Made by a program: the position numbers and the translations under genes. A stretch of 64,000 bases of DNA from Mesorhizobium loti (GTDB taxonomy: Bacteria > Pseudomonadota > Alphaproteobacteria > Rhizobiales > Rhizobiaceae). Of the stretch, positions 43,561-52,932 are shown one piece after another. The stretch spans positions 161,228 to 225,227 of the forward strand of contig NZ_LPWA01000131.1 of assembly GCF_001510895.1 (NCBI RefSeq), given 5' to 3'. The notes below the pieces were generated by a model. That model had not been told where the DNA came from. It was given only the letters and a program-made list of their open reading frames with translations, and searched no databases. Positions within the stretch are counted from its first letter, which is position 1, and each line of letters opens with the position of its first letter.

Positions 43561-44464
43561 CGGCCGGCTCCGTTGCTGGGAGACCGACGATGAACAGGCC
43601 AAGCGCATTGGCCCGCGATAATGTCGCCGGGCCCTCAAGAATGAGCGAACGGCCGGCCTCGACGGCGATGCCGGCCAGGCCGGCGGCATGCGCGGCCTCG
43701 ACCGTCTGCGGGCCTATCGAAGGCAGGTCGGCGCGCAATTCCTGCCCCGGCTTGGCGCATTTGACCAGAACGCCGCGCGCCTTTCCGGCGAGCCGGCCGT
43801 GATGTCGCAGCTCTCTCGTCCGCTCCAGCAGGCCGGCGGTGCCCTCGATGCCTTCCAGCGCAATGGCCCGGCCGCCGATTGCTATCGCCGCCTGCCCGAT
43901 ATCCAGCGCGCCGATGGCCTTGGCCGCGGCGCGGCCCGCCTCGATATCGCGCCAGTCGGACTTGCTTGGCTGAGTTGCCGTGAGCGTGCCTTTACCGGCG
44001 GTCAGTTCGGGGACGACCTCGTGCGCGCCGACCACTTTGATGCCCCGCCTTTCGAGGCCTCGCGTCAGAACCTTCAGAAGTCCGTCATCGCCGTGCGCCA
44101 GAGCGACGATCACCGACGGTACGATCGCCAGCAATCCGAGGCTGGGACGCATGTTGGTCAGCTTTGGCCTGCGCTTGATCTCCCCGGCAAGGACCAGATG
44201 GGTGACGCCATGGCGTTTCAGCGTCGACACCAAGGAGCCGATCTGTTCGAGCGCCATGGTGACATGCTCGTATCGGCTAAGCTGCTGCTTGCGGTCAGCC
44301 TCGCCTTCCATCAACAGAATGAAGGGCGGATAGCCGCGTGCGGCGAGACCGTCGGCGACCTCGACCGGCAGGCTGCCGCCACCGGCAATGATGCCGACCC
44401 TGGAGCCCGGCGCGAGTGCAAGCGCTGATCCGGCGGGCTCAGCCCTCGTCATCGCCGTTGTCAT
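43550..44464 (-). CDS. lpxI: UDP-2,3-diacylglucosamine pyrophosphatase LpxI
   Basis: A 304-residue LpxI (DUF1009) protein that makes lipid X in alphaproteobacteria, replacing LpxH. Typical blocks: GSRVGIIAGGGSLPVEVA (about 20), HLVLAGEIKRRPKL (about 89), VVGAHEVVPELTAGKG (about 141), CAKPGQELRADLPSIGPQTVEAA (about 236) and GIAVEAGRSLILE. Starts at 44464 or 44452 are both possible and overlap the lpxA 3' end. It acts between LpxD/LpxA products and LpxB, matching its gene order. Confidence 0.93.
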   Translation of the reverse strand: MTTAMTRAEPAGSALALAPGSRVGIIAGGGSLPVEVADGLAARGYPPFILLMEGEADRKQQLSRYEHVTMALEQIGSLVSTLKRHGVTHLVLAGEIKRRPKLTNMRPSLGLLAIVPSVIVALAHGDDGLLKVLTRGLERRGIKVVGAHEVVPELTAGKGTLTATQPSKSDWRDIEAGRAAAKAIGALDIGQAAIAIGGRAIALEGIEGTAGLLERTRELRHHGRLAGKARGVLVKCAKPGQELRADLPSIGPQTVEAAHAAGLAGIAVEAGRSLILEGPATLSRANALGLFIVGLPATEPADGR

Positions 44465-45280
44465 CGTCGCCGCCACCCTTGAGCGACGGGACGGCATAGT
44501 GCCGCTTGCCGCGGCTGGTGATGAAATCGATGATCTTCATGGCCGTTGGCGAGGAGGCGAATTCCGCCCTGGCGATCTCGACATTCTCGCCGACGGTGCG
44601 GGAGCGGTCGAAAATCGTCCGGTAGGCCTTGCGCAGCAGGTAGATCTCAGAGCGCGGCAGCCCGGAACGCTTCAGACCGATGATGTTGAGGCCGCGCAGG
44701 CTGGCGCGATTCCCGACGGCAATGGCATAGGGGATGACGTCACCGACAAAAGCCGAGCACCCACCGAGAAAGGCGTTGTCGCCGACACGCACGAATTGAT
44801 GAACGGCGCTTAGGCCGCCGATATAGACGTTGTCGCCGATCTCGCAATGTCCGCCGAGCGTTGCTCCGTTGGCAAAAGTGGCGTTCTTGCCGACGACGCA
44901 ATCGTGGGCGATGTGGGCATACGCAAGGAAATTGCCGTTGTCGCCCACGGTCGTCTCACCACGCTGGAATCCGTGCCGAGATGCATGGTGACGCCTTCGC
45001 GGATCGTGCAGTTCTCGCCGATGACCAGCGTGGTGCGACCGCCCTTGTGCTTTGTATTCTGCGGCGGGCCACCCAGGATCGCCATCGGATAGACCTTGGT
45101 CGCGGTGCCGACAGTGGTCGCGCCCATCACCGATACGTGGCTGACCAGCTCGACGCGATCGCCGATGACGGCGTCGGGGCCGATATGGCAGAAGGGCCCG
45201 ATGCGGACGCCTTCGCCGAGCTGGGCGCCTTCTTCGACGACCGAGGAAGGATGGATTGATGTCTCGACTTTCATGAGCAT
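44439..45280 (-). CDS. lpxA: UDP-N-acetylglucosamine acyltransferase LpxA (frameshifted)
   Basis: The first enzyme of lipid A synthesis, about 280 residues after correction. The first frame gives IHPSSVVEEGAQLGEGVRIG ... IREGVTMHLGTDSS; the second gives RGETTVGDNGNFLAYAHIAH onward with the catalytic His in AHIAHDCVVG, and the C-terminal helical part. At about 44963 one base is missing (AGCGTGGT should be AGCCGTGGT). The left-handed beta-helix hexapeptide repeats are clear throughout. Because LpxA is essential in most Gram-negatives, the break is very probably a sequence error. The start lies 9 bases after the fabZ stop. Confidence 0.9.
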
Positions 45281-45289
45281 TTCGAACCG

Positions 45290-45748
45290 TCAGCCGGCAA
45301 CCATGGCCGAGATCTCGGCCTCCGCCGCCTTTGCGCCGTCCACCATGGCCTCGCAAGCGAATTTCAGCAGGTTGCCGCGCATCTTGATTTTCCTGACGTG
45401 GATCCTGAGTTGGTCGCCGGGGCCGACCGGTTTGCGGAATTTTGCATTGTCTATGGTCAGGAAATAAACCAGAGACGGCTTTTCCGTGTTGAGGCTGCGG
45501 ATGCAGATAGCGCCAGCCGTCTGAGCCATGGCCTCGATGATCAGCACGCCCGGCATCACCGGTTGTTCCGGAAAATGACCTTGGAAATGCGGCTCGTTGA
45601 TGGTCACGTTCTTGATGCCGACGGCCGAGTCGTTGCCGTCGATATCGACGATGCGGTCGATCATCAGGAACGGATAGCGGTGCGGCAGGAGCTTCATGAG
45701 CCCCATTATGTCGACCGCCTCGAGTGTCGTCGCAACCATGTCAGCCAT
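45290..45748 (-). CDS. fabZ: 3-hydroxyacyl-ACP dehydratase FabZ
   Basis: A 152-residue hot-dog fold enzyme of fatty acid synthesis. The active-site segment reads NEPHFQGHFPEQPVMPGVL with catalytic His and the later Glu in IEAMAQTAGAI. The N-terminal IMGLMKLLPHRYPFLMIDRI is typical. It overlaps lpxD by 8 bases. It shares hydroxyacyl-ACP with LpxA and LpxD, which explains its location between them. Confidence 0.96.
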   Translation of the reverse strand: MADMVATTLEAVDIMGLMKLLPHRYPFLMIDRIVDIDGNDSAVGIKNVTINEPHFQGHFPEQPVMPGVLIIEAMAQTAGAICIRSLNTEKPSLVYFLTIDNAKFRKPVGPGDQLRIHVRKIKMRGNLLKFACEAMVDGAKAAEAEISAMVAG

Positions 45749-46796
45749 TTCCGTCGCCCTGCTTGCGCGTCCTGGCCAGCCTGCGCAGCATCGCGATCTC
45801 GCGCATGGCTTCCGCCATCGGCTGCGCCGGATAGCCGCCCCAGACCTCGCCCGCCGGCACGTTGCTCATGAATCCGCTTCTCGCAGCAAGCTTGGCTCCC
45901 GGACCGATGGTCAAATGATCGGCGAGGCCGACACCGCCACCCATCGTGACGTTGTCGCCGACGACGACGGAACCGGAAATACCCGAAAGCCCGGCTATAA
46001 TGCAATTGCGGCCGATGCGAACATTGTGGGCGATCTGCACCAGATTGTCGATCTTGGTGCCTTGTCCGATGACGGTGTCGGACATCGCGCCGCGATCGAC
46101 AGTCGAGTTGGAGCCGATCTCGACATCGTCCTGGATGATGACGCGGCCGATCTGCGGCACGCGCTCGGGTCCCTTGGCGCCGCCCACGAAGCCGAACCCG
46201 TCCTGGCCGATCCTGGCGCCGCCATGGATGATGACGCGGTTGCCAATCAGCGCGTATTGGATGCTGGCGCCCGGGCCGACGTACCCGTCGCGGCCTATCT
46301 TGCAGGAGCGGCCAATGACGGCATGCGGCGCAATGACCGTGCCGGCGCCAATGGACGCACCGGGACCGATCACGGCGCCCGCCTCTACGATCGCGCCGGT
46401 TTCGACCTGCGCGGACGGATCGATATGGGCCTGCGGCGAAATACCGGTTTCGCCGGTCATTGGCCCTGGAGTGGAGGCTTGCGGAAAGAGCAGCCGCCCG
46501 ACCATGGCGAAAGCCTGCTGCGGGCGCGGATGAACCAGCACCGCGATCCCCTGCGGAGCCCGGTTGGCAAAGTCGGCGGGACACAGAACGGCAGCCGCTT
46601 TGAGCGACTGCATCAAAGCGAAATTGCGCTTGCCGTCGACGAAGACGAGCGCACCCTCGCCGCCCTCATTGGCCGGGGCCAACGCTTCGATGGCAATATC
46701 GGCTTGCGAGGAGTCGACGAGATTGGCGCCGGTCAGATTCGCGACCTCGCCAGCCGTATACCGGCGTGAAGGCGCGAAGAACACCGGATCGGTCAT
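45741..46796 (-). CDS. lpxD: UDP-3-O-(3-hydroxyacyl)glucosamine N-acyltransferase
   Basis: A 351-residue trimeric left-handed beta-helix enzyme, third step of lipid A synthesis. The N-terminal uridine-binding domain (about 1-105) starts MTDPVFFAPSRRYTAGEVAN at the ATG at 46796. Many hexapeptide repeats follow, with the catalytic His region DNLVQIAHNVRIGRNCIIA (about 245) and GFGFVGGAKG. The C-terminal helix ends in RRLARTRKQ. It is downstream of bamA on the same strand (77 bases) and overlaps fabZ. Confidence 0.95.
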   Translation of the reverse strand: MTDPVFFAPSRRYTAGEVANLTGANLVDSSQADIAIEALAPANEGGEGALVFVDGKRNFALMQSLKAAAVLCPADFANRAPQGIAVLVHPRPQQAFAMVGRLLFPQASTPGPMTGETGISPQAHIDPSAQVETGAIVEAGAVIGPGASIGAGTVIAPHAVIGRSCKIGRDGYVGPGASIQYALIGNRVIIHGGARIGQDGFGFVGGAKGPERVPQIGRVIIQDDVEIGSNSTVDRGAMSDTVIGQGTKIDNLVQIAHNVRIGRNCIIAGLSGISGSVVVGDNVTMGGGVGLADHLTIGPGAKLAARSGFMSNVPAGEVWGGYPAQPMAEAMREIAMLRRLARTRKQGDGNG

Positions 46797-46873
46797 TCCA
46801 CAAATAGTATCCAGCTCGGTCGGATCAGTCTCTTCCGGGCCGCCAGCGACCCGGAAACATCGTAACCCGCGGA

Positions 46874-49245
46874 TTAGAAACGGGTCGCAATGCCGAAGTT
46901 GAATTCCTGCACGTCGTCGCCCGGCTGCTTCTCGACCGGAATCGCATAGTCGATACGGATCGGGCCGAACGGCGAAGCCCACATCAGGCCGACACCCACC
47001 GAAGCGCGCAGATGCATGTCAGCCGATCCCGCCTTTACCAGGGTTGGATCGAGCTTGCTGCCGTAAAGCGTTGCCGCATCGGCAAACACCGCGCCGCGCA
47101 GACCGAAGCTCTCCGGAATGACAGGCAGCGGGAATTGGGCCTCGGCCGAGGCATTGAAATAGGTCGTGCCGCCGAGATGGTCGCCGCTGGTGTCGTTGGC
47201 GATCGGACCGATACCGCCATAGGCAAAGCCACGGATCATGCGGTCATTGCTCTGGAAGTGATCGAAGATGCGCAGATCGCCGTTGCCGTAGCCCGCGACA
47301 TAGCCGGCTCCGCCCGACACCAAGCCGACCAAATCAAGCTGCTCGGACAAGGTCTGGTAAACACTCGCACGCCCGGTGAGTTTCACGAACTTGGCGTCGC
47401 CGCCGAGACCAGCGACCTCGGTCGTGCCGGTGATGTAGAGACCCTCATGTGGGTTCTTCATGTCGTCGATGGTGTTGTAGACCAAACCGAGGCTGACGGA
47501 CGACTTGACCCATGGGCTCTCTTTTATGCCATCGAGGATCGCCTGCGAAACATTGCAGCTGCCATCAGGAATGCCGTCACCATTGGTATCGCAACTGTTG
47601 TCAAGCTATATTTTTCCTGCGAGATATTGTACGCCAGCTGCGTTGAGATGCTGTCGGTGATCGGCAGGCCGAAGCGAATAGTCGCGCCGGTTACGTCACT
47701 GTCGTAGTGGCTATATTCCCTAGTCGACTTGTAGATGTCGAAGCCCGCCGCGATGCGCCGGCCGAGGAAGTACGGCTCGGTGAAGGAGAGAGCGTAATCG
47801 CGCGAATGCTTGCCGCCGCCGGCCGACACCTTGATGTACTGGCCGCGGCCGAGGAAGTTGCGCTCGGTGATCGAGCCCTCGACGGATGGACCAGGCGTTT
47901 CGCCGCCGGTCGAATAGCCGGCGCCGACCGAGAATTCGCCGGTCGACTTCTCGACCACATCGACCACCAGGACAACCTGGTCCGGGGCCGAGCCGGGAAC
48001 AGTCGAAATATCGACTTTCTCAAAATAATCCAGTGCTTCCAGCCGCTTCTTCGCGCGCTGGATGAGAACCTGGTTGAAGGCGTCGCCTTCGCTGACATCG
48101 AACTCGCGACGAATGACATAGTCGCGCGTGCGGTCGTTGCCGCGGATTTCGATGCGCTCGATATAGGCCTTGGTGCCCTGGTCGATGGTGTAGACGACCG
48201 AAATCGTATGGTTCTCGAAATTGCGGTCGCCGCGCGGCGTCACCTGGGCGAACGCATAGCCCGAACCCGCGACCTTCTCGGTGAGCGCGACGATCGAATT
48301 CTCGACGTCCTTGGCGTTGTAGACATCGCCCTTATGGGTTTCGACCACCGATTCCAGCGACTTGGAGTCGACTTCGGGGATGGTGCTCTCGACGCTGATG
48401 TCGCCAAAGGTGTAGCGCTCGCCTTCCTGCACGGTGATCGTGACCGTGTATTTGTTGGTGGTGTCGTCGAGCTCGCCGACAGCGGAAACGACCTGGAAGT
48501 CGGCGTAGCCGTGATTGTAGTAGAAGCGGCGCAGCAACTCCTGGTCGGCGCGCAGCTTGTCCTCGTCATAGACGTCGTCGCGCAGCACGAACGAAAGCCA
48601 GGATGAACGCTTGGTGTTGATCACGTCCGACAGGCGACGGCTCGAATAGGCGCTGTTGCCGACGAAGTTGATGGCCGCGATCTGGGTACGGCCGCCTTCC
48701 GTGATGTTGAAGACCACGTTCACGCGATTGTCGCCGAGATCCATGATCTGGGTGGTCACGGCGGCGTCGTCGCGGCCGATACGCCGATAGGCAGCCTTGA
48801 CCGCCTCGACGTCGGTATCGAGCGCCTGCTGCGAGAAGGTCGCGCGCGGCTTCAGCTGAATGGCCGCCTGAAGGGCGTTGTCCTTGAGCTTCTTGTTGCC
48901 CTGGAACAGGACCTGGTTGACGACCTTGTATTCGGAAACCTTCACGACCAGGGTCGAGCCGACCTGGTTGATCTGGACGTCCGAGAACAGCCCGGTGCCG
49001 AAAAGGGCCTTCACGGCGCTGTCGATATCGGCGCTTGAAAACGCCTTGCCGGGCTTGATCGAAATGTAATTGCGGATGGTCTCGGCGTCGACACGCTGGT
49101 TGCCGCTGACCTCAACCCTGCTGACGACTGCTGCTTCGGCTACCGATGTGGCAACGAACTGCACTGCGAGCGCGCCTGGCAAAACCAGGGCGGCGGACAA
49201 AGCCGCCGCGGATGCGGCGCTCAGAAACTTGGATGCTGCCTTCAT
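46874..49245 (-). CDS. bamA: Outer membrane protein assembly factor BamA (frameshifted)
   Basis: About 790 residues after correction. The signal peptide (about 1-40) starts MKAASKFLSAASAAALSAAL at 49245. Five POTRA domains follow (about 45-370), then a 16-strand barrel with the terminal aromatic signature IATRF. A one-base loss at about 47605 (AGCTTGAC for AGCCTTGAC) separates EKYSL from DNSCDTNGDGIPDGSC. That loop looks like a calcium-binding DxNxDGxxD motif flanked by cysteines. BamA inserts beta-barrel proteins and is essential, so a sequence error is likely. It lies between rseP and lpxD, the usual order. Confidence 0.92.
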
Positions 49246-49348
49246 CGGGCTTTTGTACCTTTTTCTCGTAGTCCCCACGGCGAGAAAACCGGACGTGCGG
49301 TATTTTCCCTTACCGTATTAACCGGATTTTCCCTACACGCAAGGCTCC

Positions 49349-49373
49349 GGGTTAATTTGTATTTACTTAACCC
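49349..49373. promoter_or_regulatory. Inverted repeat upstream of bamA
   Basis: GGGTTAA (49349-49355) and TTAACCC (49367-49373) form a perfect 7-bp dyad with an 11-base A/T-rich spacer, between rseP and bamA, about 105 bases before the bamA start. It could be an operator or a weak transcription stop. The TTAA words recall CtrA half-sites, but the 11-base spacing does not fit the TTAA-N7-TTAA consensus. Confidence 0.45.
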
Positions 49374-49463
49374 TGATGCGTGGCTTTCGCGTCACGCATA
49401 TCCCCACGCATGGTAAACGGCGTCTCAATATGGTCGGGTCCGAAGCCAAATTCCTTCATGATT

Positions 49464-50606
49464 TCAGCACCCAAACAGATCATTCCAAAAAACGAAGCCC
49501 ATGAACCCGAGCACCAGAAGAAGACCGGCCCGGTAGGCCATCTCCATCATCCGCTCCGACACGGGCCGCCTTATGACGGCCTCCACGCCGTAGAACAAGA
49601 GGTGGCCGCCGTCGAGAGGGGGAATCGGCAGAAGATTGAGAATCCCTATCCCGACTGACAGGAATGCAACAAGCTGCACCAGCCACTCGAAGCCGAGTTT
49701 GGCCGCCTGTCCCGACATTTTTGCGATCTTGATCGGTCCGCCCAGCTGGCATTTGTCCTCGCGTCCGACGATAAACCGCTTCAGGAACTGGCCGGTACGC
49801 TCGATGACATGCCCGGTTTCTTCGACGGCCGCCGCCACCGCGCCCGCGGGCGTGTAGGAGACCAGCCGTGGCTGCCCGAGCTCGGCGTTGTTGGCGACGC
49901 CGATGATCGCCACCTTGACCTTGTTGCCCAGCGCATCCTGCTGTTCCATCGGCTCAGGCGTCGCCGTGACGGTGATTTCCTTGCCGTCGCGCAGCATGGT
50001 GAACGTGATGGTGTCGCCGGCGCGGCCCGAGACCAGGCGCTGAACGTCGGCAAAGGTCTCCACCTTGTTGCCGTCAACCCTGACGAATCGGTCGCCAGGC
50101 TGAATGCCTGCCCGCGCCGCAGGACTGCCGGCAGTGACTTCGGCCACCGTCGGCTCCATGACCGGACGGCCGTAGAGCGAAAACAGCACCGCGAACACGG
50201 CAATCGTCAGCAGGAAATTGAACAGTGGCCCGGCAACGACGGTCGCCGCGCGCTTCCAGATAGGCTGGGTGTGGAAAGCGACCTCGCGCTCCGCCTCGGT
50301 CAGCGATTCGATCTCTTCGGCGGTTGGCTGGCTCGACGTCGCGTTCATGTCGCCGACGAATTTGACATAGCCGCCAAGCGGGATGGCACAGAGCTTCCAG
50401 CGCGTGCCGTGGCGGTCGTTGAAGCCGAAGAGTTCCGGCCCGAAACCGATGGAAAAGGCCTTCACGCCGATGCCGCACCAGCGGCCGATGAGATAGTGGC
50501 CCATCTCGTGCACGAACACCACGACGGTAAGCACGAACAGGAACGGCACCAGGGTGCCAAGGACAAAGCCTTGAGTGCTGAAGAGCGCGTGAAGAATGTC
50601 GTTCAA
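49464..50606 (-). CDS. rseP: RIP metalloprotease RseP (site-2 protease)
   Basis: A 380-residue intramembrane zinc protease. The zinc motif is VFVHEMGHYLIGRW (HEXXH at about residue 33), one PDZ domain follows (about 145-230), and the third zinc ligand is in the C-terminal LPIPPLDGGHLLFY (Asp, about 325). About four membrane helices are seen. It cleaves membrane-bound anti-sigma or signal proteins. It sits between cdsA (104 bases upstream) and bamA, as in most alphaproteobacteria. Confidence 0.95.
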   Translation of the reverse strand: MNDILHALFSTQGFVLGTLVPFLFVLTVVVFVHEMGHYLIGRWCGIGVKAFSIGFGPELFGFNDRHGTRWKLCAIPLGGYVKFVGDMNATSSQPTAEEIESLTEAEREVAFHTQPIWKRAATVVAGPLFNFLLTIAVFAVLFSLYGRPVMEPTVAEVTAGSPAARAGIQPGDRFVRVDGNKVETFADVQRLVSGRAGDTITFTMLRDGKEITVTATPEPMEQQDALGNKVKVAIIGVANNAELGQPRLVSYTPAGAVAAAVEETGHVIERTGQFLKRFIVGREDKCQLGGPIKIAKMSGQAAKLGFEWLVQLVAFLSVGIGILNLLPIPPLDGGHLLFYGVEAVIRRPVSERMMEMAYRAGLLLVLGFMGFVFWNDLFGC

Positions 50607-50710
50607 GTCATGCCCTCAAATTCGCCCAGCGCGACAGTCCGCCGCGACTGTGGCATCAATCCGGGCGAATCCGTGACACGCGTCGTTTTTCGCCCAGTGG
50701 CGACGCCCAT

Positions 50711-51526
50711 TCAGTTCGGAAACAGCCCCATTGCCGGATGGTCGGCGCCCGCCGCGATCCAACCGATGACGTACAGGGCAAAGGCCGCCGCGACAAGCCC
50801 ATCGACCCTGTCCATGACGCCGCCATGGCCGGGAATCAGATTGCTTGAATCCTTGCAGGCGTGCCGGCGCTTGACCCAGGACTCGAACAGATCGCCGATC
50901 TGCGAGACGATCGAGAGCGCCAAGGCAATGAATCCGAGCTGTAGGAGGTTGCCGGCCCCGCTCACGATTGCCAGCAGCAATCCGGCGATCACGCCGCCGA
51001 CGGCGCCGCCAAGCGCGCCGCTCTGCGTCTTGCCGGGCGAGATCGACGGCGCGAGCTTCGGGCCACCGACCGCGCGGCCGACGAAATAAGCCGCTATGTC
51101 GGTCGCCCAGACCACCGCGAACAGGAAGAGAATGGCGATCAGCCCTGAGTGGTTGTCATCGCGCAGGTAGGCGAGCGAAAGGCCGGACAGAGCCGCGTAG
51201 GCCAGCCCACAGGCTTCCCACTGCGCCCCGCCCTGAATGCGCGCGGCGATGGCCGCGACTGCCACAAGGATCGCGACAAGGACCAGCAGCCACAAGGCCG
51301 GCAAGCCGGCAATCAGCGCGCCGATGAAGACCAGAATCAGCGCTTCCGCCAGGAACCCGAGCACCGCGCCGTTCCCAGGGCGCGCCATGCGCGTCCATTC
51401 GTAAAAGATCAGCGCTGCGATCGCCGCGCAGAACAGGCGAAACGGCAGCCCGCCGAGCCAGGTGAGCGCGAGCGTGACGCCCGCCATCACGATGGCCGAG
51501 ATGACGCGCTGCTGGAGATTGCTCAT
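50711..51526 (-). CDS. cdsA: Phosphatidate cytidylyltransferase
   Basis: A 271-residue integral membrane enzyme making CDP-diacylglycerol from CTP and phosphatidate. The family signature is KDSSNLIPGHGGVMDRVDGL near residue 225, with ATDIAAYFVGRAVGGPKLAP before it. About eight helices are predicted. It begins MSNLQQRVISAIVMAG and follows uppS by 12 bases. It feeds phospholipid synthesis. Confidence 0.95.
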   Translation of the reverse strand: MSNLQQRVISAIVMAGVTLALTWLGGLPFRLFCAAIAALIFYEWTRMARPGNGAVLGFLAEALILVFIGALIAGLPALWLLVLVAILVAVAAIAARIQGGAQWEACGLAYAALSGLSLAYLRDDNHSGLIAILFLFAVVWATDIAAYFVGRAVGGPKLAPSISPGKTQSGALGGAVGGVIAGLLLAIVSGAGNLLQLGFIALALSIVSQIGDLFESWVKRRHACKDSSNLIPGHGGVMDRVDGLVAAAFALYVIGWIAAGADHPAMGLFPN

Positions 51527-51538
51527 TTTGGACGGAGC

Positions 51539-52256
51539 CTAGGAGGCGACGTCGCGGGCGGCGAGCCCGCCGAAACGTCGCTCGCGACCGGCAAAGTCCC
51601 GCAGCGCGTCGGCAAGATGCTCCCGGCTGAAGTCCGGCCAGTAGCAAGGCAGGAAGACGAGCTCGCTGTAGGCCGCCTGCCACAAGAGGAAGTTCGACAG
51701 CCTGAGCTCGCCGCTGGTGCGGATCACCAGGTCGGGATCGGGAATGCCTTGGGTGTCGAGCGAACCGGCAAAGCTCTCCATCGTGATCGCGTCGCTTGTC
51801 ATTTCGCCGCGCGCCACGGCGCCGGCGAGCTTGCGCGCGGTGCGCACGATCTCGTCGCGTCCGCCATAGTTGAAGGCGATCACCAGCGTCAGCGCCTCGT
51901 TGCCGGCGGTCAGCGATTCGGCTTCCTGCAGCAGGCCCCTGATGTCGGGCTGCAGCCCCTCCTGGTCGCCGATCACCCTCACCCGCACGCCGTTCTGGTG
52001 CAGTTCGGCGAGATCGCGGCGGATGAAGAGCTTCAACAGGCCCATCAGGTCGCTGACTTCGGATTTCGGCCGCGACCAGTTTTCCGAGGAGAAAGCGTAG
52101 ACCGTCAGATAGGAGATGCCGAGCTCCGGCGCGGCGCGCACCGTCTTGCGCAAGGCCTCGACGCCGGCGCGATGGCCGGCAAGCCTCGGCATGCCGCGCG
52201 CTGGCCCAGCGTCCATTTCCGTCCATGATGATCGCGACATGCGCGGGCGTTGCCAT
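51539..52256 (-). CDS. uppS: Isoprenyl (undecaprenyl) diphosphate synthase UppS (frameshifted)
   Basis: The cis-prenyltransferase that builds the C55 carrier, about 239 residues. The first frame gives HVAIIMDGNGRWASA, the second RGMPRLAGHRAG through AFSSENWSRP, and the signature RTSGELRLSNFLLWQ. The frames meet at a short GC-alternating stretch (52194-52201), where two bases (one GC unit) seem missing to give WASARGMPRLAG. The enzyme is essential, so an assembly error is likely. It follows frr by 32 bases and precedes cdsA. Confidence 0.9.
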
Positions 52257-52288
52257 GGTCTCGCTTTCGAGCCGGTGAGAAGCCGACC

Positions 52289-52843
52289 CTAAACCTGCAT
52301 GATTTCAGCTTCCTTATCGGAAAGCAGGTGATCGATGGTGCTGATCATCTCGTCGGTCAGCTTCTGAACCTGGTCGGAGCGCTTGCGATGATCGTCTTCG
52401 CTAATCGTACCGTCCTTTTCCGCCTTTTTTAGGAAATCCATGCCGTCACGACGGACATGGCGCACCGCGACGCGGGCGTTCTCGGCATAGCCATGCGAGA
52501 TCTTGACCAGTTCCTTGCGGCGCTGCTCGTTGAGCTCCGGCAGCGGAATCCTGAGATTGGTGCCGTCGACGATCGGATTGAAGCCGAGATTGGCCTCGCG
52601 GATAGCGCGGTCGACGGCGCTGACCATCGACTTGTCCCAGACCGAGACCGAAATCATGCGCGGCTCCGGCACCGTCACATTGGCCACCTGGTTGATCGGC
52701 ATCGTCGTGCCGTAGGCCTGGACCTGGATAGCGTCGAGCAGGTTGCTGGAAGCGCGGCCGGTGCGCAGCGAAGCGAGATCGTGCTTGAAGGCCGAGATCG
52801 CCCCGTCCATGCGCCGCTTGAGGTCGTCATACTCGCCACTCAT
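52289..52843 (-). CDS. frr: Ribosome recycling factor
   Basis: A 184-residue RRF that splits post-termination ribosomes with EF-G. Conserved parts: LKRRMDGAISAFKHDLASLRTGRASSNLLD (as described, residues about 8-37), MPINQVANVTVPEPR, and the C-terminal coiled helix NARVAVRHVRRDGMDFLKK. I take the ATG at 52843 because GAGGAG lies 6 bases before it; an ATG at 52849 is adjacent to that site and less likely. It is 89 bases after pyrH in the same direction. Confidence 0.95.
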   Translation of the reverse strand: MSGEYDDLKRRMDGAISAFKHDLASLRTGRASSNLLDAIQVQAYGTTMPINQVANVTVPEPRMISVSVWDKSMVSAVDRAIREANLGFNPIVDGTNLRIPLPELNEQRRKELVKISHGYAENARVAVRHVRRDGMDFLKKAEKDGTISEDDHRKRSDQVQKLTDEMISTIDHLLSDKEAEIMQV

Positions 52844-52932
52844 GATCATCTCCTCGACCCGTTCGCCGGGTTCACTGTTTGTGTTCAGGTTCCCATCCGG
52901 AACCAACGTTCGTTTAGCCGGTTCTGATCCGA

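Noticed and set aside
50607..50710. Missing dxr gene between cdsA and rseP
   Set aside because: dxr is found there in some proteobacteria but not generally in rhizobia, so its absence is not unusual.
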